From: Cyathus striatus
Taxonomy: Eukaryota > Basidiomycota > Agaricomycetes > Agaricales > Nidulariaceae
Assembly: GCA_025738555.1 (NCBI GenBank)
Contig: JAOVFP010000010.1
Coordinates: 4,599,501 to 4,663,500, forward strand
DNA: 64,000 nucleotides
Direction of reading: 5' to 3'
The translations under genes were made by a program, and so were the position numbers. A model generated the notes under the pieces. The model was not told where the DNA came from and made no database searches. It worked only from the letters and a program-made list of their open reading frames with translations. Position 1 is the stretch's first letter, and every line of letters begins with the position of its first letter. Below, in pieces: positions 61,040 to 64,000 of the stretch.

Positions 61040-63180
61040 AGAGGAAAAGCATTTGTGCTTGGGGACGTTGTGGTGGAGGGGAGAGGTGAGCATTGTGCTC
61101 AAAGATGCAGGGAAGAAGAGGAGAGAGCATTTGCGCTCAAGGGTGTCATGGGGGGAGGGGAAGAGAGAGTGTTTGCACTCAGGCACGGTGTAGAGAAGGG
61201 GAGGAAAGAGCACTGTGCTCAGGTTGTGGGAAAGGTGAGAGGTGAGTGCTGAGTGCTGAAACATTGTGGGGAAGGGGATGAGAGGGAGCATTTGCACTCA
61301 AAGACGTTGCGAGGGGAGGGGAACAGAGAGTGTTTGCGCTCAGACACGGCATGAGGAAGAGGAGGAAAGAGCATTTGTGCTCTGACATAGTGTGGGGAAG
61401 GGAGGAGGGAGTGTTTGTGCTCAAAGATGTAACAGGGGAATGGGAACCAAGAGCGTTTGCGCTCAGACACGGCGTGGGGAGGGGAGGAAAGAGCGTTTGC
61501 GCTCGAAGATGTTGCAGGGGGAGGGTAACAGAGAGTGTTTGTGCTCAGTGTCATGACCGTGCCCCTAGCCTGACTTGGTGGCGGAGTACGAGAGGGTGAC
61601 TACGGAGAAGTGAGGGTGAGTATGAGACGAAAGCAGAGAATGAGAACTCAGGGGGTAGGACTTCAGCTTCAGCTTATGTGATGCGCCCCTGGGATTCCTG
61701 GTCCTGGATTTCGGAGTAAGGGCAAGCCCTTCAGAGAAGACAAGAGACAGAAGATGAGAGGTGTAACTCAAGTCAGATGAAAGGGTGAGGACGTAGTTCA
61801 ATACGAAACTAAAGTCTAAGTACAAATCGAGTACTACTTAAATACTAGAGACTCGGAGTAAGTAAAGGCTGCTGGCCAAGGCCAGTGGAGAAGTATGGTC
61901 AGGGTAGGTGTACGTAGAATGAAGACTAAAACTAATTAAACATAATAAAACACATCGGAGAAGTGAGTGTGTATGGCAGTGTAAAGTAAAACAGATAGTG
62001 GCGCACTTAAGAATGATAAGTGACTCACTATGAGATGTATACTACATTACTGAGGGGATAGCTCAGTAGAACGGAAGAAAGGAAATGAGAGTAATCTATG
62101 TACAGTAATCAATATGTAATATTAAGAACGTAATCAAGGTCCAGAGTAAACAAAGATGAAGGCGGAGTAAAGGCATAGGAGTCCAGAGGTAGGTGATATG
62201 GGATATGACACTCAGATACAGTGTAGGGAGGGGAGGAATGAGCATTTGAGCTCGAAGACGTTGCAGGGGGGGGAACCGAGAGCGTTTGCACTCAGGTGTG
62301 GCATGGGGAGGGGGGGGAAGAGTGTTTGTGCTCAAAGATGTAGTGGGGGGATGGGAACTGAGAGTGTTTGCACTCAGACATGGCGTGGGGAGGGAAGGAA
62401 AGAGCATTTGTACTCAAAGATGTTGCAGGGGGAGGGTAACAGAAAGCGTTTGTGCTCAGGCATGGCGTAAGGAGGGGAGGAGGGAGCGTTTGCACTCGAA
62501 GATGTTACGGAGGGAGGGGATGACATGGGGAAGAGGACATCGAGCATTTGTGCTCAGACGTCATGGAGGAGAGGGAGGGGAGCATCCATGCTCATACATG
62601 GCATGAGGGAGGGGAGGAGGAGTGTTTGCGCTCATACGTGGCATGGGGGAGAGGATGTCGAGTGTTTGGGGAAGATGAGCGATTGTGCTCAGAATCTCAC
62701 AGGGGAGAGAGAGGAACCAGTGGCAGGATATGCATGAGAGCACTTGTGCTCAACAGCAGCATGGGCAAGGTGCTCATACATGGTATGCGGGAGAGAAGAT
62801 GTCATGGGGGGAGGGAGACAGAGTGTTTGCGCTCATACGTGGCATAGGGGAGGGGAGGAAGAGCATTTGCGCTTGCAAATGTTACAGGGGTAGGGGGACG
62901 GAGTGTTTGCGCTCAGACGTCATGGGGGAGGGGGAAGGAGCATTTGTACTCAAGGCATCACAGGCAAGAGGGGGAGGAACAAGCGGTGGGAGATGACACG
63001 AGAGTGTTTGCACTCAACAGCATTGTGGGAAAGGCTGGGAGGGAGTGTTACACTCAGTGACACTGGAATGAGGGAGAAGAAAAGAATATACATACCGTAA
63101 CACCATCATGAGGACAAACAATGTGGATAATGGAAGAGGGAGCAATTGCACTTGATAAAAAAAGAGCAATTGCGCTTGAA
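61040..63180 (+). repeat. Array of about 40-bp repeats with a palindromic core
   Basis: About 33 units at a spacing near 40 bp, each with the core GAGCGTTTGCGCTC or a close variant (stem GAGCG/CGCTC, TTTG loop). A G/A-rich spacer such as GGGGAGGGGAGGAAA or ACGGCGTGGGG follows. Regular neighbours lie at about 61,289, 61,328, 61,367, 61,409, 61,450, 61,490 and 61,531. The array is split by a solo LTR (61,549-62,210). Several long open frames through it are by-products of the repeats and are not called. Confidence 0.85.
61549..62210 (+). mobile_element. Solo LTR, family 2 (662 bp)
   Basis: Begins TGTCATGACCGTGCCCC and ends GGATATGACA, with 6-bp inverted ends TGTCAT/ATGACA and perfect target duplication CTCAG (61,544-61,548 and 62,211-62,215). 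It interrupts the palindrome array cleanly. No coding region, primer site or partner LTR is nearby. The opening resembles Gypsy LTRs of Agaricomycetes (from memory). Strand follows that resemblance. Confidence 0.85.
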
Positions 63181-63489
63181 GAAGAAGGGGAGGATCAAAT
63201 GTAGAGTGGGAATGATAGAGCGAGTGGGAGATGGGAGAGCAAGGGAGTGAATGGAGGGTGGGAACAAATAATTAATTGACAAGTCACCCCACAATAAAAA
63301 AAGACATATGTGCATGTGACTAACCATAGCACTTATTAATAATAATGATATTATGTAAACTTGATGACACATCATCCTTTCATGATTGATGGCCCATTGG
63401 CGCTTTTGGAATAAGCGCCGGTCACATGACCACATCGAGGGTTCAATTCTGCTAAGATGCAATCTTATTTTACACTGATAACTTATACA
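63181..63489. other. AT-rich spacer with tRNA-like A/B boxes
   Basis: No gene. At 63,390-63,400 TGGCCCATTGG resembles a Pol III A box, and at about 63,438 GGGTTCAATTC resembles a B box, with a hairpin GGCGCTT/AAGCGCC between them. Acceptor and T stems do not pair, so it is not a working tRNA. It may be a decayed tRNA or SINE head. Confidence 0.3.
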
Positions 63490-63805
63490 AATATAAGTGA
63501 TAGTCAGATGATAGTCAGGTGAAATTATATCAATCTACTCTCAGATTAGTATCTGATACCAGATTGAATAAGAGTAAGGTGATAGTAAGGTGATAGTAAG
63601 GTGAGACTTGTGATTATTCTAATTTTGTATGTAATTATAATCTGACTCTCAACTGACTCTCACCTGACTCTCATTTGACTCTCACCTGACTCTATGAGAG
63701 TCTCACCTGAGTCTCAACTAAGTCTCATCTTACTATCAATCTACTCTCTGATACTATCAACTGACTCTCAACTGACTCTCTGATAGTCAGTTGAAACATG
63801 TGGCT
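63490..63805 (+). repeat. 11-bp repeat array, right
   Basis: Same family as 47,530-47,890. The inner part is in the reverse sense (GATAGTAAGGTGATAGTAAGG) and the outer part has CTGACTCTCAACTGACTCTC runs. The outer edge GATAGTCAGTTGAAACATGTG is, with one mismatch, the inverted copy of the left array's outer edge. Confidence 0.8.
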
Positions 63806-64000
63806 AAGTGTATTGACCTCAGTTAGAGCTCCTTTTAATTTATTGTAGCTCACCCATGACAAATATATCTACACACATCCACACACATCAGTCACCCATC
63901 ACCATTTACATTTAAATTACAAAACTTATATATCTATTCTCCTATCACTCAATTCAATATGAACACACACACCACTATCAAATATTCTACATATATATTC
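63806..64000. other. AT-rich end of window
   Basis: About 195 bp with CA/TA-rich simple sequence and no feature recognised. Confidence 0.5.

Noticed and set aside
61037..63000. Many open frames of 60-130 codons in the palindrome array on both strands
   Set aside because: They merely translate the 40-bp repeat. Frames occur on both strands with the same repeat and no other coding sign.
63383..63462. Functional tRNA gene
   Set aside because: Acceptor, D and T stems do not pair. Only box-like motifs are present.

Overview
The window looks like nuclear DNA of a basidiomycete fungus, most likely an Agaricomycete. Almost every conserved gene is split by introns of about 45-70 nt with GT...AG ends. 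Neighbouring genes often start back to back from 160-480 bp spacers. The mobile DNA (chromodomain Ty3/Gypsy element, Helitron, KDZ-associated cysteine-cluster gene) is of the kind common in mushroom-forming fungi. The assignment to fungi is firm; the class is inference.

The window has two compartments. Bases 1 to about 37,550 are gene-dense and conserved. In order they hold: the 3' part of a mitochondrial intermediate-cleaving peptidase (ICP55), an amino-acid permease (-), translation factor eIF5B (-), the mitochondrial glycine carrier HEM25 (+), a short/branched-chain acyl-CoA dehydrogenase (-), the mitoribosomal RNase III-fold protein mL57 (+), RNA polymerase III largest subunit RPC1 (-), proteasome subunit alpha1 (+), a DUF2433 phosphoesterase-like protein with an RRM tail (-), Mediator subunit MED13 (+), a VOA1/BIG1-type V-ATPase assembly protein (-) and a TFIIIC subunit with a C-terminal zinc finger (+). 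These are housekeeping functions, with no metabolic cluster. The main non-genic features are a 2.3 kb spacer (1,111-3,402) and a 60-bp-period minisatellite (about 16,460-17,440).

Bases from about 38,260 to 64,000 are a nest of mobile DNA without a conserved host gene. The block holds a decayed Helitron (Rep-helicase gene on the - strand, 39,957-46,369), a KDZ-associated cysteine-cluster gene (48,008 to about 57,400, -) and an unrecognised charged-protein gene (57,759-60,640, -). A 40-bp-period array of small palindromes (about 61,040-63,180) follows. Four solo LTRs sit in older DNA: one in the Helitron gene, two in exons of the unknown gene and one in the palindrome array. The youngest insertion is a complete 6,965-bp chromovirus (49,116-56,080), whose LTRs read the same throughout and which has an intact 5-bp target duplication. 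It sits inside the KDZ-associated gene.

The older elements are depleted in CpG, and their nonsense codons are mostly CGA-to-TGA or other C-to-T/G-to-A changes. This fits methylation-linked decay. The young chromovirus keeps its CpGs. It has an 11-nt self-primer match like that of Tf1, a possible -1 frameshift site between gag and pol, and a small membrane-protein ORF in the position where retroviruses carry env. Inverted arrays of an 11-bp repeat lie at about 47,530-47,890 and 63,490-63,805. They may bound a single large composite element of about 16 kb. That element and the unusual chromovirus are the best candidates for something not described before.
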